From positions 68,634,300-68,698,299 of the forward strand of contig CM049314.1 of NCBI GenBank assembly GCA_026874595.1: 64,000 nt of DNA. Direction: 5' to 3'. The notes under the pieces are model-generated. The model searched no databases and was not told the DNA's origin. It saw only the letters and a list, made by a program, of their open reading frames with translations. This stretch comes from Sipunculus nudus (lineage: Eukaryota; Annelida; Sipuncula; Golfingiida; Sipunculidae). A program made the position numbers and the translations under genes. Each line of letters starts with the position of its first letter. The first letter of the stretch is position 1. Shown here piece by piece: positions 15,001 to 25,105 of the stretch.

Positions 15001-18000
15001 GATTTTATTCCGGGGCGTTCCGATACTGAGTACAATAAACACCGGGCTGATAAAAACTCATTTTGTTAAAACGTATGAGCCTTATTGCCCACGGGCATTG
15101 ATAACCTTGAATGACATCATGTCACGTATGCTGGGTGTCGATTTTCGTCGTACCATCTAGTACCACCTTTCTTCGTACCATCTTTTTTTTCTTCCCTTTT
15201 CCAGTTTTTCAGTTTTTCCTTTTATTTTGCCAGTGCCATCAATGCTCACAGACATTTCTCGGACACATCTTTGTACATTACGTTTACATTTCTTGTGATA
15301 AATCTACTCTTAATATAAAACTGTTATTTATGTTCTGTTCCCTTCCAATCGTTTCTTAAGTTCGCGGTTAATGCTCGCATATCTCTGTAACTAAAAGTTA
15401 GATGACCTTGAATTTACTCAAGATAATTATGGATTGTTTATTCAGGGCAAGTGGCAAGCACGTTTTTAAGTATGTTTTTATTTGTAATTTAAAATCAACA
15501 AGGTGCAGTTTCAACCTTTTCATAAACTCTTCCCATTGGATCCGAAAATGAAGTAATTCAGTTCCATCAGATCTGTGTACCTGTCATCAAGTTAATTGAA
15601 TAGGGTCAACCATTTTTGCACATTTTGCTTTCTGGTGGTGATATGATGGCGCTGATGAAGACATACAAATGAACCAAACCCATGTTTAATTTGTTATCGC
15701 CCTTAGCACTCGTGATTTTTTTATGAACTAGTTGTCAGCAATATAATATTCGTGCAGACTAGTTTCATATTAGTGCCGTGATTAGTAGGTTGTCTACAAT
15801 GTTTTCCTCTATAATTTCAGAAAGGGGAAACACTTCTATTCCAAGCAACACGTTCTAACAACGTAGCACTCATAGCTTTACTAACGAAGCTTGGAGGCAG
15901 CTGTGAAGTAGCCAATAAGGTAAATTTGTAACACCTCTCTTGTTATAAATTGTGAATTTTCATGGACTCTATATCCGTTACAATTAATAAATGTCCCAAT
16001 CTGACACGAGACCGAATTCTTAACGATTCGATATACCATTATTGTGTTGTAAAATTAGGCTCGAGCACACTCGTTTCCTGCACTTACATGATTGTCCTGT
16101 TTTCCACAAATTCATCTGGCAAAACTATGCAATCAGACCAATGACAGCTTGGTATCAGTTTTGCATCCAGCTACGAATTTAAAACATGCGACATGCAACT
16201 CTCGTTGGTTTTATTAAACCGGTTCTGCCACGGAGCCAAAAATCAGACATTAGTCAAACGAAGTCTTCGCTCTGGGCCAGCCCTGGTGATGGAACCCAAA
16301 GAATATTAATATACAAAGCAGCGGTTGAAACAAAAGAGATCTCGGATATCTGCAGTGTATAACCACTGCCTGATGAGCGTAGAATTTCTCAGGCAATGTC
16401 GCAATACACATCATCTACTTATTAGATTTAAACGATGTTTTCTCCATTTAGACATTCATTAGCATTACGAACTTACAACAACAAAATCAAAAAGAAAAAG
16501 GCATAATTGCAATATAAATGTAAAGGTGCATTTACATTTTTAATAATAGGTTCATTTGCATTATTAATAATATGTGTATTATCACAGCAAAACTATATCG
16601 GCACATGGCAAGCTCTTCTGTCTTTAATGTTGTTACAGTAATGCTAAAAATAATAATGTTAATATTTTATTTTGTAAAGGGTAAAATCCTCGATGATGTG
16701 CTCTAAAACGCTTATACAAACAAACGATTGCATCGAAAATGAAGCATTACGAAAAGAAATCGTTAAAATAGAGATACTTTAGCTAGATAAAAAAAATTGC
16801 ACATAATCCAGTGTTATACTATGATGTGCAGTAAACCCTTCCAATTTGTTATAATCGCGGTATAGTCACGGAATGGAAATCCGCAAATTCCGCTTATCAC
16901 AGACCATCAAAATATTGCGCAGATAAGTATTGTTTTAGCTTCTTTTTAAATATGGCTCAGCTTGCCTCAGTTGCAGATGACATAAATTCCACAAAGTAGG
17001 ACCCGCCACCACAATAAAATGCAATTGGGCCAACGGGGAAGACTTTGTACGTGGTACAAAGAGTACTTCTTGATCAGCTGATCTGAGGCATCTGCCTTGT
17101 ATGTATGGCTAAATTAGATCTTAAGGTAGACCGCAATTGTGCGTCTTTTGTTCTGTGCGATGTTTAGTTCTGCTTCGATTCGTGTGGTTCCGTGTGCGAG
17201 TAAGCACAGTTCATCTGGCTCTAGGGGGGAGTTCGTGTCCAACTCAAAGTGCGAAGTCAATCGTGAATTTATAACTGTACATATCAATTCCTTTCAGAAA
17301 GGATTGGGTGACAAGCCACACTCTGTATAAATTTTGCTACAGACCCTCAGTAAGATTTTCCTTTATCTCTCAATAAGGATACATTAGAAAATCATTTATT
17401 CTAAATAACTCGGTCAATTCACGTCAAGACTTAACAAATAGTGTAAAACTTGAAAACTTAATATGGAAGTGGCGCTCAATATGACAATTAATAATTTTAC
17501 AATTAATCTCAAGTTTACGTTTGTTTTGGACTCCTTACAAGGCCTGATAAATCAAATATGTCCTACCTGTGAAGGCATCACTTTTTAGCTGGTTATATTT
17601 TTTTGAGTGTTTAAATGACATCATCAAATTTGCAGCTGTCAGTTGATGGTTTTGCTTATGACTCTGACCGCAATAAGTGGGGCAGATGTGTTGTAAAATA
17701 GAGACTATTTTTCATATTTTAAAATAATTCCCTTTCCAAAATCAGGTGCAAGTTAGGTATTTATTTACTTTGTTCAAAATTAGGACCTTAAACATTCTAT
17801 TCTACATTACCATTGTTTCCCTCGAAATGTAACTAATAAAAATGTCATATAAAACAACAGGTGGACATGTCATGAAAGATGAGGGGAAAGAATGGACTAT
17901 AAATCAGAGTTACAGCAAAGACAGACTTTCAGTCAGGTATTCACACACTGTGCTCATCCTTACAGCCCAGCTGTTAGTATCATAACTGGTGCAATTTATC

Positions 18001-21000
18001 AATCAATTGTAAGGATGTTTAGAGCTTTCTTTATTTAGCTCCTGGAGGAAGAGAACATCTTACAAGAGCTGAAAAGGGAACATTAGCACATTTGCCACAA
18101 TCATTGATTACTGTACCTCCATTGTTCCCTATCAGTCTTGGCGGTTGGAATTTTTGTATATTTCTGGATTTACTCCTACCATCTACAGTATTCACCAAAT
18201 ATTTTTCTGCATGATGAATCATTACCGATGTTTATAGTAGAGCCGTTTTGCAAAATTCTTGCATCCCGCTCTCTTGTTTTCAATCTTTATGGTGATGTCA
18301 CACCGGCTTGGGCTATGTACTGTTGGGTGGACTCGGGATAGATAGGGTCCCAGCCCTGCATGAAGAATGAGAAGGGGCGCAAAAGGGGTCATGTTGCTTC
18401 TCAAAGGCCGTCATTACAAATTTCTATAAGTCCCTCATGAAGAAAGAAGGACGCATGCCTGATCATGGAGAGTCATCACAAGGCCATTGTTAGCTGACAA
18501 TACTCAGCCAATTTTGAATGGACAGTAACGAACAGCATTTTACAAGATTGACAACAATTATAGAAAGTTAATGCAGCACCTGCAGTTCAGTCTAATTTCA
18601 GAGTTACGTTTTGCTAACAGTTTTTTTTTCTGTCTGTTTTACAAATGTATCAGCAGGTATCCAAAAAAGTGGCACACAACCACAAACAAAGTGTTATCTT
18701 AACTTGCGTCTTGCAAGTCTTAGAAGAAGGAAACAGATTGCCCCAGCATTAACAAAGAATTAAGAAAAACCCAGTATTGTAATCTAGATTATCAGATTGG
18801 CCTTAGGTTTTACCTACACCCTGAAATGACAACAAAGTCTATTCATAATGTTATGAGTAATTTTCCTGCAGACCCAACAACGGTGACAGAAATACCTCCT
18901 GAAAGATATGTAATAAAGACATCAGAAGTTCAATATCCTAAAATGTTGTAGCATTAGTGGCAGTAGTACAGTAATAGACTAAAACAAAAAAAAAGCGTTT
19001 AGAGCTGTCCACACAATCTAAAAACAAGTTAGACCTCACCAGTTGATCTCTTGGATGGCTTCTCTAAAATGTTGGACACCTTGGAAAAAGGTGAAGTATG
19101 TCATAGCCAATGATATCAAAACCGCATTAGACAAATTCAGATTATGGAAAAATGGCCTTTGTTAAGCTGAGATCCAAAGGAATAACTAGAAATTTACTCA
19201 AATGGTCGGCAGGGCTAACTTCATGGTTGGAACATCACACTTGTTTTCCCTGATCAGGCTTTCATCATTCAACCATTGATGCATCTGTGCTGCAGGGTTA
19301 ATCGCTTGACCAATGTTTGGTTTCCACCTACCTTGATGACGTGGTTGGCTCGAGTAGTAATAAAGAATATAACAAGATTACCGTATTTCCTTGACGGACG
19401 CCCGGGCGTTTATTTTTTTTCAGACCCTGCTTTTGCCCGGCGTCTAAACAAGGCCGGCTTCTATTTAAGGCCGGCGTTTATTAAAAAAATACATTATCAG
19501 GCGCGTCAGACAAACTAAAACGTCGAAACAATGAACCCGCCGGTCACTTATCACTGACACAATTGAAAACATCGCCGGTACACGGATTGTGTTTACGAAT
19601 TTTCCTTAGATGTCATAGGTATGTTGGACACGTGCAATCTCCACAATCATGCACCATAATAAGAATCAACGGAGAACCACAGTGAGAGATTGCAGTTGTC
19701 CACAAGAATCTGTCCGCGCGGGTCCCCAGGTGTTTTATGTGTTTTTCGAAATCAGGCACCCAGGTGTTTTATGTGGCTGTTCCATTTATTTTACACCGCC
19801 TGAACTTGGTAACATTGTTTCCCACTGAACACGGGGTGCCTCTTCCATTTACTGTTCTCCACGTACAACTGGTAGTATTTGTTCCATCGAAATACGGGGG
19901 TTTGGTCCTTATAACGGCACAGCATAATTCATTTTCACGACACTTTCCTCCCGTTAAATATTAAACTGATTCAGCTCGACACAGTGTAATCAAGCGTTTC
20001 TGGTCTTTTTTTACTGAACACGGGGTGGCTCTTCCATTAACTGTTCACCGCGTATAACTTGTAATATCGATTCCATCGAAACACAGGGGGTTGGTTCTTT
20101 ATAACGGCACAGCGTTGGCCAATTTCAGGTCACTTTCCTCCCGTCTTTTATCTGATACAGCTTAACACAGCGTATTCAAGCGTTTCAGACCTGGTATATA
20201 CTGGAATGTGACTTTACTGCCGGGAATATTACTGAAAATATAGATGTGGACAAGAGTAAACACTATTTTTAACTTTAAAGATTATCTCAGAAGCGTGGTT
20301 TTGGTAACAGTGGGGACGCATTTAAAAGCGCTAAAAATGAAAGAAAGGAGCATGATTTGTCTTGACAGTAGCTACAAATTGAACCGCTCGACACCATCAT
20401 TTGATGTCTGCATACTACAGAAGAAATATGTGCCAAAACGTATTTGAACAGTTCTGTTCAGCCATCCGTGAGGTAGATTTTCACCGAACCAAGTTTCACC
20501 GCTTGTTTCAAGCGGTACTATTTTCATCTTGCTTTAAAGCAGTGATAGTGTTAGCCTTCTCACTGCTGACATATTTGTGTATCGTTTATTAGGATTGATG
20601 ATCGGCTTTAATCATAATAGACGAATGAGGAATATATGGTGTCCCTCATGGATACAAGCATCCACGTAAGATAAACGAATGATTTATAGATTAAGAGGAA
20701 ATTAAACATATTATCAATACAACACAAACCGAAATTAATACAACACTCTATGGTCAATTATAATGAAGGGAAAGGACATCTGGTGGCAAACATGGAAACT
20801 ATTCCGACAGCGGGCTTGTGAACAAGACCGGCGTTTATTTTTCTGGGACATTGTTTGCCCCGGCGACTAAATAAGGCAGGCGACTATTTAAGGCCCGGCG
20901 TCTGTTCAAGGAAATACGGTATACAAAGTGTCGGGACGTAGAGGAGAGTAAGTTCACATAAGTCCATAAGGCTATCTAGGATGAATATTGTCTTAAGCCA

Positions 21001-23040
21001 GTTCGATCCCTTTAGAATACGGTTTTCCGAATTATAGGTGACGTTTTCTTTTGATGCATACCAAGCGAAGATATAAGTGGGTTGAGACATGAACGATTTT
21101 CGATTTTGTTTTCAATTTAAATTAGTTTCAATGAATTTATTAATACGTTGTTTGTATATTCCTTCTTATCCACAATTATGATGTTGGCACTCTTTTATGG
21201 TAAGTTTTAATATTCCAATCAATTTGTGCATAAATATCTGATGAAAGGTTTTATTAGTATTACATTATTAAAATGTAAGTTAAAATTTGGATGTAATTTG
21301 TATGTTTATGAGATCCTGATGACTCTAATGAAAAACAATCTTTTTTTATCATGATCTTTGACCCAGAAAACATGGATATAGAAAAGCTTGGACGGGCATT
21401 GATCGAGTATAGAGAAAATCAGTTTATTTTTTCATATACATGTATACATAATTTGAGGTAAGCGGAAATGTTCTTTGGGTTCTGTATTAAAACTTGTGCA
21501 GATTTTGGCTTGTCAACAAAACGTTTCTGAAAGAATATGTACAGCAATAAAAACACAGGCGACTTTACCACTAACAGAGCTCGATCAGAGGTAAGACCAC
21601 GCGCGTACGCAAACATTTCTAAATAAACAGAAGAAAAATAAAAGCAGGCACGACTTTGAAAAAAATCATGTTTTGTGAGGTTAGGGGATATGGCAACCAG
21701 GTGGCCTGTGCGTTATGCTTATGATTCGTCACATGCATCGCGATCGGTAGACATTCGTTTTCACTTGTGTACAGGAGTAAGCAAACGGTGTTTAATCGAA
21801 AGTGTTGCAAATACAAAACATAAATAAAATAAACAGAAAAACACTATTATTCATGTAAAATCAACATACCGTGTAGGTGAAAGTGTCTATTTAAATTTCA
21901 GGACGGAGACTTTCCTCTGCACGTTGCTGTCAGATGTAGCAATATGTGTCGGAAGATGAGCACGATTCTCACTCTGTTGACAGGGATAAAAATCACTGAG
22001 GTTGGTCTCCAGATTTATCTCAAAACCTATTACATTATAACTCGTCCGGGAACGTTTTTGCGCTTGCTACTCGACTGCTAACGATATTTGTGCCAGTTCA
22101 GCTGTTTCGATAAGGGACATAATCAGGAGCAATATTATACTATTCTTTCACACTATCAGTTCACTGTTGCTTTATACAAACGTTTCACAGCACACGGTCT
22201 GGCTACCTCCCCTTGAGCTGTTTAGCACCTTGTTATGGTTTTGCGTGTGATTAGACAGTCCTCTGTGACTATTTACAAATTAAGGCTGCGAATGTGTTTT
22301 AAACAATCCAACTCATGTATTTGTATCAACAAGCCATAAATCCATCACAAATAATCATCACAAATCATCCATAAGGATGCGAGATCATTTCTCAGGTTTC
22401 AAGGCAAACATTTACTGGTTCATAAAAAAACATTTTTTTGTAGAAAAGAATGAGTTTTCTCTCTACGACGCCTCATGGTTTGATCGGTTCTGGTGCAATG
22501 ATGCATGTAACCACAAAGGAAGGCCGCACGCCACTTCAATTGTCACTAGAGTCTCTCCGCGAGGAATTTTATATCTTGATACAACACGGGGCATTGCAAC
22601 CGCACATAATTTTGCTTCCCGGAAGAGGAAGGTATGCGAATGAGCCGCATCTAACATCATTGCTAGACCTCTGTAGGTGTAGCACTGACAGGGAGAAACT
22701 TGTAAAAACTTTACACGAAGCCGGATGTTTCACACGCGGGGGCCGGATCGATGCTGTTTCTCAGGATGGGAATTCTTTGAAAAGTGCTTACGATGACCGT
22801 TATACATTGGATGGTGCTTACTCATGGCTGCATTCCCAAACATTTAAAGTACGAAGTCTACAGCTACTCTGTCGTCAGACCATTCGTCTTACACTTCAGA
22901 AAGTTTCAGCTGGACGAAGTATTTTCTACAGAGTTAGAACATTACAGATCCCCAGATGCCTACAAGATCAGATTCTCTTCAGGCATTTATTTCCTAAAAA
23001 AGTGTGGTGTGACGTTACCATCGACTATCAGCCAGAATAA
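60..23040 (+). CDS. Ankyrin-repeat and SOCS-box protein gene (3' part)
   Basis: Ten exons can be joined without breaking frame: 60-161, 325-426, 733-831, 1005-1112, 2504-2599, 13671-13757, 14037-14132, 15821-15919, 21902-22000 and 22444-23040. All junctions are phase 0 with AG before and GT after. Exons of 87-108 nt each code for one ankyrin-type repeat, with the usual A-L-x-x-A and L-L-x-x-G-A-N-P features. The last exon holds one more degenerate repeat and a SOCS box. Ankyrin repeats bind protein targets and a SOCS box recruits elongin B/C and cullin-5, so a substrate-receptor role in ubiquitination is the natural inference. The start lies left of the window. The gene is probably a paralogue of the CARD gene at 45132, because its first four exons match that gene's last four. 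An in-frame-stop exon at 7283 does not fit this model. Confidence is high for the class and moderate for exact exon usage. Confidence 0.85.
325..426 (+). CDS. Ankyrin-repeat exon (gene 1, exon b)
   Basis: A 102-nt, phase-0 exon with acceptor CCCGCAG ending at 324 and donor GTACAA at 427. The residues ALTEARKAGFVEIVKLFL form the repeat helices. The tail with EY and a final K is shared with exon 59176-59280 of the CARD gene (12 of 34 identical). Confidence 0.85.
649..704. repeat. (TA)n microsatellite
   Basis: An uninterrupted TA dinucleotide run that ends 28 bp before the next ankyrin exon, in the region where a branch point and pyrimidine tract would lie. Confidence 0.98.
733..831 (+). CDS. 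Ankyrin-repeat exon (gene 1, exon c)
   Basis: A 99-nt, phase-0 exon with acceptor CTTGTAG ending at 732 and donor GTAAAT at 832. The 33 residues form a degenerate ankyrin repeat (NEAAWGTRNELVALYLEYGA). It matches exon 59453-59551 of the CARD gene in length and position. Confidence 0.8.
1005..1112 (+). CDS. Ankyrin-repeat exon (gene 1, exon d)
   Basis: A 108-nt, phase-0 exon with a strong pyrimidine tract and CAG acceptor ending at 1004, and donor GTAAGG at 1113. It shows GFSPL near the start and KLLLEHGANPN near the end, the best ankyrin match of the 5' set. It pairs with exon 59676-59780. Confidence 0.9.
1332..1560 (+). mobile_element. Tc/pogo-like MITE fragment (tentative)
   Basis: It begins CAGTGGAACCTCTC, which resembles the terminal repeat of pogo-type elements, and contains three copies of an 18-bp phrase GTGGGCACCTCTRTAAA between about 1349 and 1395. 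No matching second end was found. Related termini occur at 41743-41754 (minus) and 53863-53874 (plus). Confidence 0.4.
2188..2244. repeat. (TA)n microsatellite
   Basis: A pure TA dinucleotide run in the intron between exons d and e. The rest of this intron (1560-2500) shows nothing recognisable. Confidence 0.98.
2504..2599 (+). CDS. Ankyrin-repeat exon (gene 1, exon e)
   Basis: A 96-nt, phase-0 exon after TAATAG at 2498-2503 and before GTAAGA at 2600. It reads DTALLEASKDGSSKIVDLLL followed by a short tail, a clear ankyrin repeat. The next intron holds the Ty3/gypsy remnant. Confidence 0.88.
3981..4022 (+). pseudogene. Gag CCHC zinc knuckle of the Ty3/gypsy remnant
   Basis: The translation CFRCGGVGHKITDC has exact C-X2-C-X4-H-X4-C spacing. 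It is in a different frame from the open stretch just upstream (3754-4014), which shows a frameshift in gag. The protease DTG motif at 4302-4310 is in the same frame as the knuckle and is followed at once by TGA. Confidence 0.85.
4576..5420 (+). pseudogene. Integrase remnant of the Ty3/gypsy element
   Basis: Bases 4576-4812 read a GHQG start of the zinc-binding region, but the expected CxxC is gone. They continue into the start of the catalytic core, where the first catalytic aspartate position reads glycine (RVAAGLVGT). Bases 4855-5070 continue the core with EALADMYSRV and EILTD, which keeps the second aspartate. The following bases, in shifted frames, carry the ERxNGTLK-like and FELxYGR-like phrases seen downstream in this integrase family. 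At least two frame changes occur. Confidence 0.8.
5684..5971 (+). pseudogene. N-terminal reverse-transcriptase fragment of the Ty3/gypsy element
   Basis: A 95-codon open stretch includes TDVIECEIR and KPYPIP followed by a REIDDL helix, the lead-in to a Ty3/gypsy RT. It stops before any palm motif. It begins right after integrase-derived sequence, which is the basis for the integrase-first order. Confidence 0.75.
6278..6351. repeat. (CT)n/(TA)n microsatellite
   Basis: A short CT run passes into an interrupted TA run. Between 6352 and 7282 only a poly-G run at 6763-6776 stands out, and no gene is seen there. Confidence 0.95.
7283..7387 (+). pseudogene. Ankyrin-repeat exon ending in an in-frame stop
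   Basis: After an AG at 7281-7282 the phase-0 reading gives 34 codons of ankyrin type (KGFGPVSLATSGGHEDALKH and an LLKNEP segment). That is 102 nt, the standard module length, but TGA follows where the other exons have GT. It could be a terminal exon of a shorter isoform or a decayed exon skipped in splicing. The acceptor has only a moderate pyrimidine tract and no clear AATAAA was seen nearby. Bases 7388-8084 hold nothing recognisable. Confidence 0.6.
8085..10720 (+). repeat. Diverged direct-repeat cluster
   Basis: A recurring phrase like CAAGTTTGTTCAAATGGT, then roughly TTCGGTGATTTTTGGCYGAGTTA and an AAGTTGAAC-like tail, occurs near 8387, 8684, 8857, 9684, 10123 and (weaker) 10587. Two copies of a head phrase (TGTGAGCTWATGCGATGGTG) start near 8091 and 9445. 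Copies are diverged and irregularly spaced (about 170 to 830 bp). The open frames here are shadows of the repeat. Confidence 0.8.
8115..8157. repeat. 7-bp minisatellite (GTCGTCY)n
   Basis: About six tandem copies of GTCGTCC/GTCGTCT lie within the head of the larger repeat. The second head at about 9470 has only one or two copies. Confidence 0.9.
10800..11360 (+). repeat. Tandem repeat with a nested 22-bp array
   Basis: A phrase like GCAACAGGTCAAGAGTTCAC with TCAGTGCAGCCAGG recurs near 10815, 11100 and 11275, with partial copies between. From about 10890 to 10978 a unit near 22 bp (CATGTGATCAGCTCATGGGTGA) is repeated four times with changes. Confidence 0.8.
11430..11810 (+). repeat. Tandem repeat, ~126-129 bp unit, three copies
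   Basis: CAAGAC followed by TGGTGCCACCTACAAT-like sequence starts at 11490, 11619 and 11745, with GATATATCAGCCTGAAATT between copies. Unit lengths are 129 and 126 bp. The small open frames on both strands repeat the same peptide and are shadows of the repeat. Confidence 0.85.
12034..12077. repeat. (TA)n microsatellite
   Basis: A TA dinucleotide run. From 12078 to 13607 I see no gene. A phrase like TTAGGTAACGTTACCT occurs near 12255 and again, diverged, near 12465, which suggests an old local duplication. Confidence 0.95.
13671..13757 (+). CDS. Ankyrin-repeat exon (gene 1, exon f)
   Basis: A phase-0 exon with acceptor GAACAG ending at 13670 and donor GTAAGT at 13758. It reads ALYEASRKGHVDIVDALLAH and then a GVNP turn, a good ankyrin repeat that lacks its first few residues. 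The frame is open upstream to another acceptor ending at 13607 (CAG), so a longer exon from 13608 (21 more codons) is possible. Confidence 0.88.
14037..14132 (+). CDS. Ankyrin-repeat exon (gene 1, exon g)
   Basis: A 96-nt, phase-0 exon after a T-rich tract ending TTATAG at 14036, with donor GTAAAC at 14133. It contains CPLFAAYAGQHMKIVCMLLK followed by RGANPN, a clear ankyrin repeat. Confidence 0.88.
14307..14388 (+). repeat. Perfect 41-bp tandem duplication
   Basis: A 41-bp block starting AGGGATACGTGTGT is repeated once with no difference (14307-14347 and 14348-14388). The rest of this intron up to 15820 shows nothing recognisable. Confidence 0.95.
15821..15919 (+). CDS. Ankyrin-repeat exon (gene 1, exon h)
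   Basis: A 99-nt, phase-0 exon with acceptor ATTTCAG ending at 15820 and donor GTAAAT at 15920. The 33 residues (KGETLLFQATRSNNVALIAL and a short tail) fit a degenerate ankyrin repeat. Bases 15920-19380 hold no gene or repeat that I recognise. Confidence 0.85.
19381..20919. mobile_element. Non-autonomous DNA element with terminal inverted repeats (1.54 kb)
   Basis: The left end reads CCGTATTTCCTTGA followed by GC-rich CCGG-containing sequence. The right end is its inverse, ending TCAAGGAAATACGG. Both ends are flanked by TA, consistent with a TA target duplication. GGCGTTTATT and AAGGCCGGCG phrases repeat just inside each end. No transposase frame is visible. A truncated inverse copy of the right end lies at 60775-61060. 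The superfamily cannot be assigned by eye. Confidence 0.8.
19824..20195 (+). repeat. ~189-bp tandem repeat inside the DNA element
   Basis: Two copies start ACTGAACACGGGGTG at 19824 and 20013, each followed by a CTCTTCCATT-like phrase and, further on, GGTCCTTATAACGGCACAG or its close variant. They differ at scattered positions. Confidence 0.85.
20922..21901. other. AT-rich intron, nothing recognised
   Basis: No repeat, RNA gene or exon-like reading was found on either strand between the DNA element and exon i. Confidence 0.6.
21902..22000 (+). CDS. Ankyrin-repeat exon (gene 1, exon i)
   Basis: A 99-nt, phase-0 exon with acceptor AATTTCAG ending at 21901 and a weak donor GTTGGT at 22001. It reads DGDFPLHVAVRCSNMCRKMS and then an LTLL helix, a repeat with the classic PLHVAV core. 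Confidence 0.85.
22444..23040 (+). CDS. Terminal exon: last ankyrin repeat and SOCS box (gene 1, exon j)
   Basis: The frame is open from the acceptor TTTTTGTAG (ending 22443) to TAA at 23038-23040, 198 codons, phase 0. An internal ATG at 22450 is not needed as a start. A degenerate repeat with GRTPLQLSLES lies near residues 25-50. A second repeat-like segment (residues 100-133) leads into a SOCS box, and a 16-residue tail follows it. Confidence 0.88.
   Translation, partial: KRMSFLSTTPHGLIGSGAMMHVTTKEGRTPLQLSLESLREEFYILIQHGALQPHIILLPGRGRYANEPHLTSLLDLCRCSTDREKLVKTLHEAGCFTRGGRIDAVSQDGNSLKSAYDDRYTLDGAYSWLHSQTFKVRSLQLLCRQTIRLTLQKVSAGRSIFYRVRTLQIPRCLQDQILFRHLFPKKVWCDVTIDYQPE
22852..22989 (+). other. 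SOCS box coding segment
   Basis: The reading RSLQLLCRQTIRLTL gives the elongin-binding BC-box pattern (S-L-x3-C-x3-I). It is followed by TLQIPRCLQDQIL, close to the cullin-5 box, with Q in place of the usual first proline. This is the arrangement found in ankyrin and SOCS-box (ASB) proteins, where it docks the target receptor on a CRL5 ubiquitin ligase. Confidence 0.85.
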
Positions 23041-23405
23041 GTGAAACCCCCCAAAGAGTCAGCACATACATAAGCAAAAATGAGAATTTAATTTATTCTG
23101 AAAGAACGGTAATGATTTAAGTCCTTTGTTTTCAAATGCATGCAGGTGTGTGCACTTCAGTTACAATTGTTATATTCAAAACTCCTATGTACATATTGCT
23201 TGTATTGCATAAGCTTTGAATATAGTCATATATTAATATATTATACAAATTTAATAACATAATATATTGTAATATAATGTAATGAGGGTTCTTTGGACTC
23301 TGTTCACACTGCACATACAAACTGTTCTGAGCTATTGGTATATATGGTACTATAATATATATTTTCTTATGCATATATATTACTGATACATAATCATGAC
23401 AATAG

Positions 23406-23416
23406 AATAAAATAAA
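23406..23416 (+). promoter_or_regulatory. Tandem AATAAA polyadenylation signals
   Basis: Two overlapping AATAAA hexamers lie about 370 bp after the stop codon of the SOCS-box gene. They are the best candidates for its 3' end. Bases 23417-24270 are AT-rich spacer with nothing recognised. Confidence 0.6.
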
Positions 23417-24274
23417 GAATAAGGTATTTTTGTTCTATGGATCAGGTTTTGGTGAGCCACTTTAGAAAAAAAACTGTAATAATAACCGGATGTCAGTGAT
23501 CCACTGATGAGTATTTATAAATATCTGATTTATATTCATAAGTGAGGTATATGGTGTATGCATGGGACGTTCATTATACCAATTGAAGAAATGTAATGGC
23601 ACAGAGCATGAAATGCAAGACGCGCCTATAGTGATCATTTGCATGAAGTCGTTTGCATCAAGAAAGGTCAGTGACAAAAATGCTTACCATGTTTCCATCA
23701 TTAGTTCTATAAATTTGAGTGTCTCGTTTGCTTGCTAAAAACATTCTAAGAATTGGTTATTCACATTTTCAGGTGATTATTTTACCTAATATGATAACTG
23801 TGAATACTATATCGGCATTATATATCTGCCTTTGTTTGTTAACAATGATGTCATAATGATATGCATTAAGAAATATTCAAAATTTGCCTCTTTTATGTGG
23901 CATGATTGACACTAGTTATTTAATTCAAGAAAGCCCTAATAGGCATTTAACCGTTAAAGGTTTAACTTTTGAATAAGCGGACAAGGTTTGACTGCAAAAA
24001 GTGTTATAATATGTACTGTACGAATATACAGATTCACGGGGTCTCTTTGCAAAAAAAAGCTTAAAATAGGACGCTTTAGCTGATTTAAGTGTCATTCAGG
24101 GCTTTAATAACCCGGCCAAATTGGTCTTGAAAGCAACTTTTTAGTTATATGTCTGGGGATTTTATGGTTAATGGTCATTTAATTTTCCTTTTTACGAGTA
24201 CCGTTAATGGTGCTGACCGGGTTCGTTTTAACCTTGAGGATGTGATCTGCTGAATTATGAACCCGTCATCCCGT

Positions 24275-24495
24275 TAATATCCTGTTGTCACTCAGGCCCG
24301 ATATACACCACATATCTAGAATCATTCATTCCTGTTAATAGGTCATACCACCGACATCACTCGTTTGTTAGTGATATATTGGTGTTGGCGCAGATTATTG
24401 ACTCTGACGATGAAATATTTCACAGCTCCTCGGCTAATTTTAAACTCGAAATCTCACGGCTTCCAGTTCTACCCCTGGGCCACAGAAACCTCCTT
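24275..24495 (-). mobile_element. tRNA-derived SINE, copy 1
   Basis: On the minus strand an A-box-like sequence (24466-24484) is followed by a B-box-like sequence (24441-24454), as in a tRNA head, and then by a body that shares AGGTCATACCAC and ACTCGTTTGT (plus-strand wording) with the copy at 24886. The pol III promoter is diverged. Confidence 0.6.
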
Positions 24496-24885
24496 TGTAC
24501 AGAAAAGAATATCACATCGCGTCTAAATGATAAAGTAGTATACTATATATGATATAAAACATCTATTTGCACATACGACCAGAAAGTAATTATTTTTCAG
24601 AAATCGCCCAATATAAATCCGCAGGTTAACTTGACATTATATTCCTGCAGCTATATTCCCGATCAACGTAAAGAAATATAGTAGGTTATTGTTTTATGTA
24701 TCCATAATGATAAGTTACCGCCTGCATGCTTTTACTGCCAGCTTAACTAAATATGTATTGGATATATATGATTATATATGTTTATATAAATATTATATGG
24801 ATAATTTCATTTCGGTATCGGACTTCGGACAGTCCGGTAACAAACGCCTTCCCTTCTTTTTATATTTGTATTAACAAGGCCTGGT

Positions 24886-25105
24886 GACTAATGCACCTGC
24901 AGGCCACGGGTCTGTAATCAACCCCATTGTTAGGTCATACCACGAAGGAACCCCCCGAAAGGTACACTCGTTTGTGAGAGAAACACGGGAGTGGGGCATA
25001 CCTTGTTGGCCGACCATGAAAAATCAGTCTCCGATGGGATAAGAATTCACGATCTTCCGGCTTTGAGTCCTGTGCTCTACCACATGACCACAGAAGTCGG
25101 TGATG
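24886..25105 (-). mobile_element. tRNA-derived SINE, copy 2
   Basis: On the minus strand an A box TGGTCATGTGGTAGAGC (25074-25090) and a B box (25036-25050) have tRNA-like spacing. The body shares its key phrases, in the same order, with copy 1 about 0.6 kb away. The open frame here (24935-25171 minus) is not a gene. Bases 25106-25838 show nothing recognised. Confidence 0.7.

Noticed and set aside
17860-19370. Possible decayed transposase between exon h and the DNA element
   Set aside because: Scattered peptide-like phrases in all frames but no motif that could be tied to a known family.
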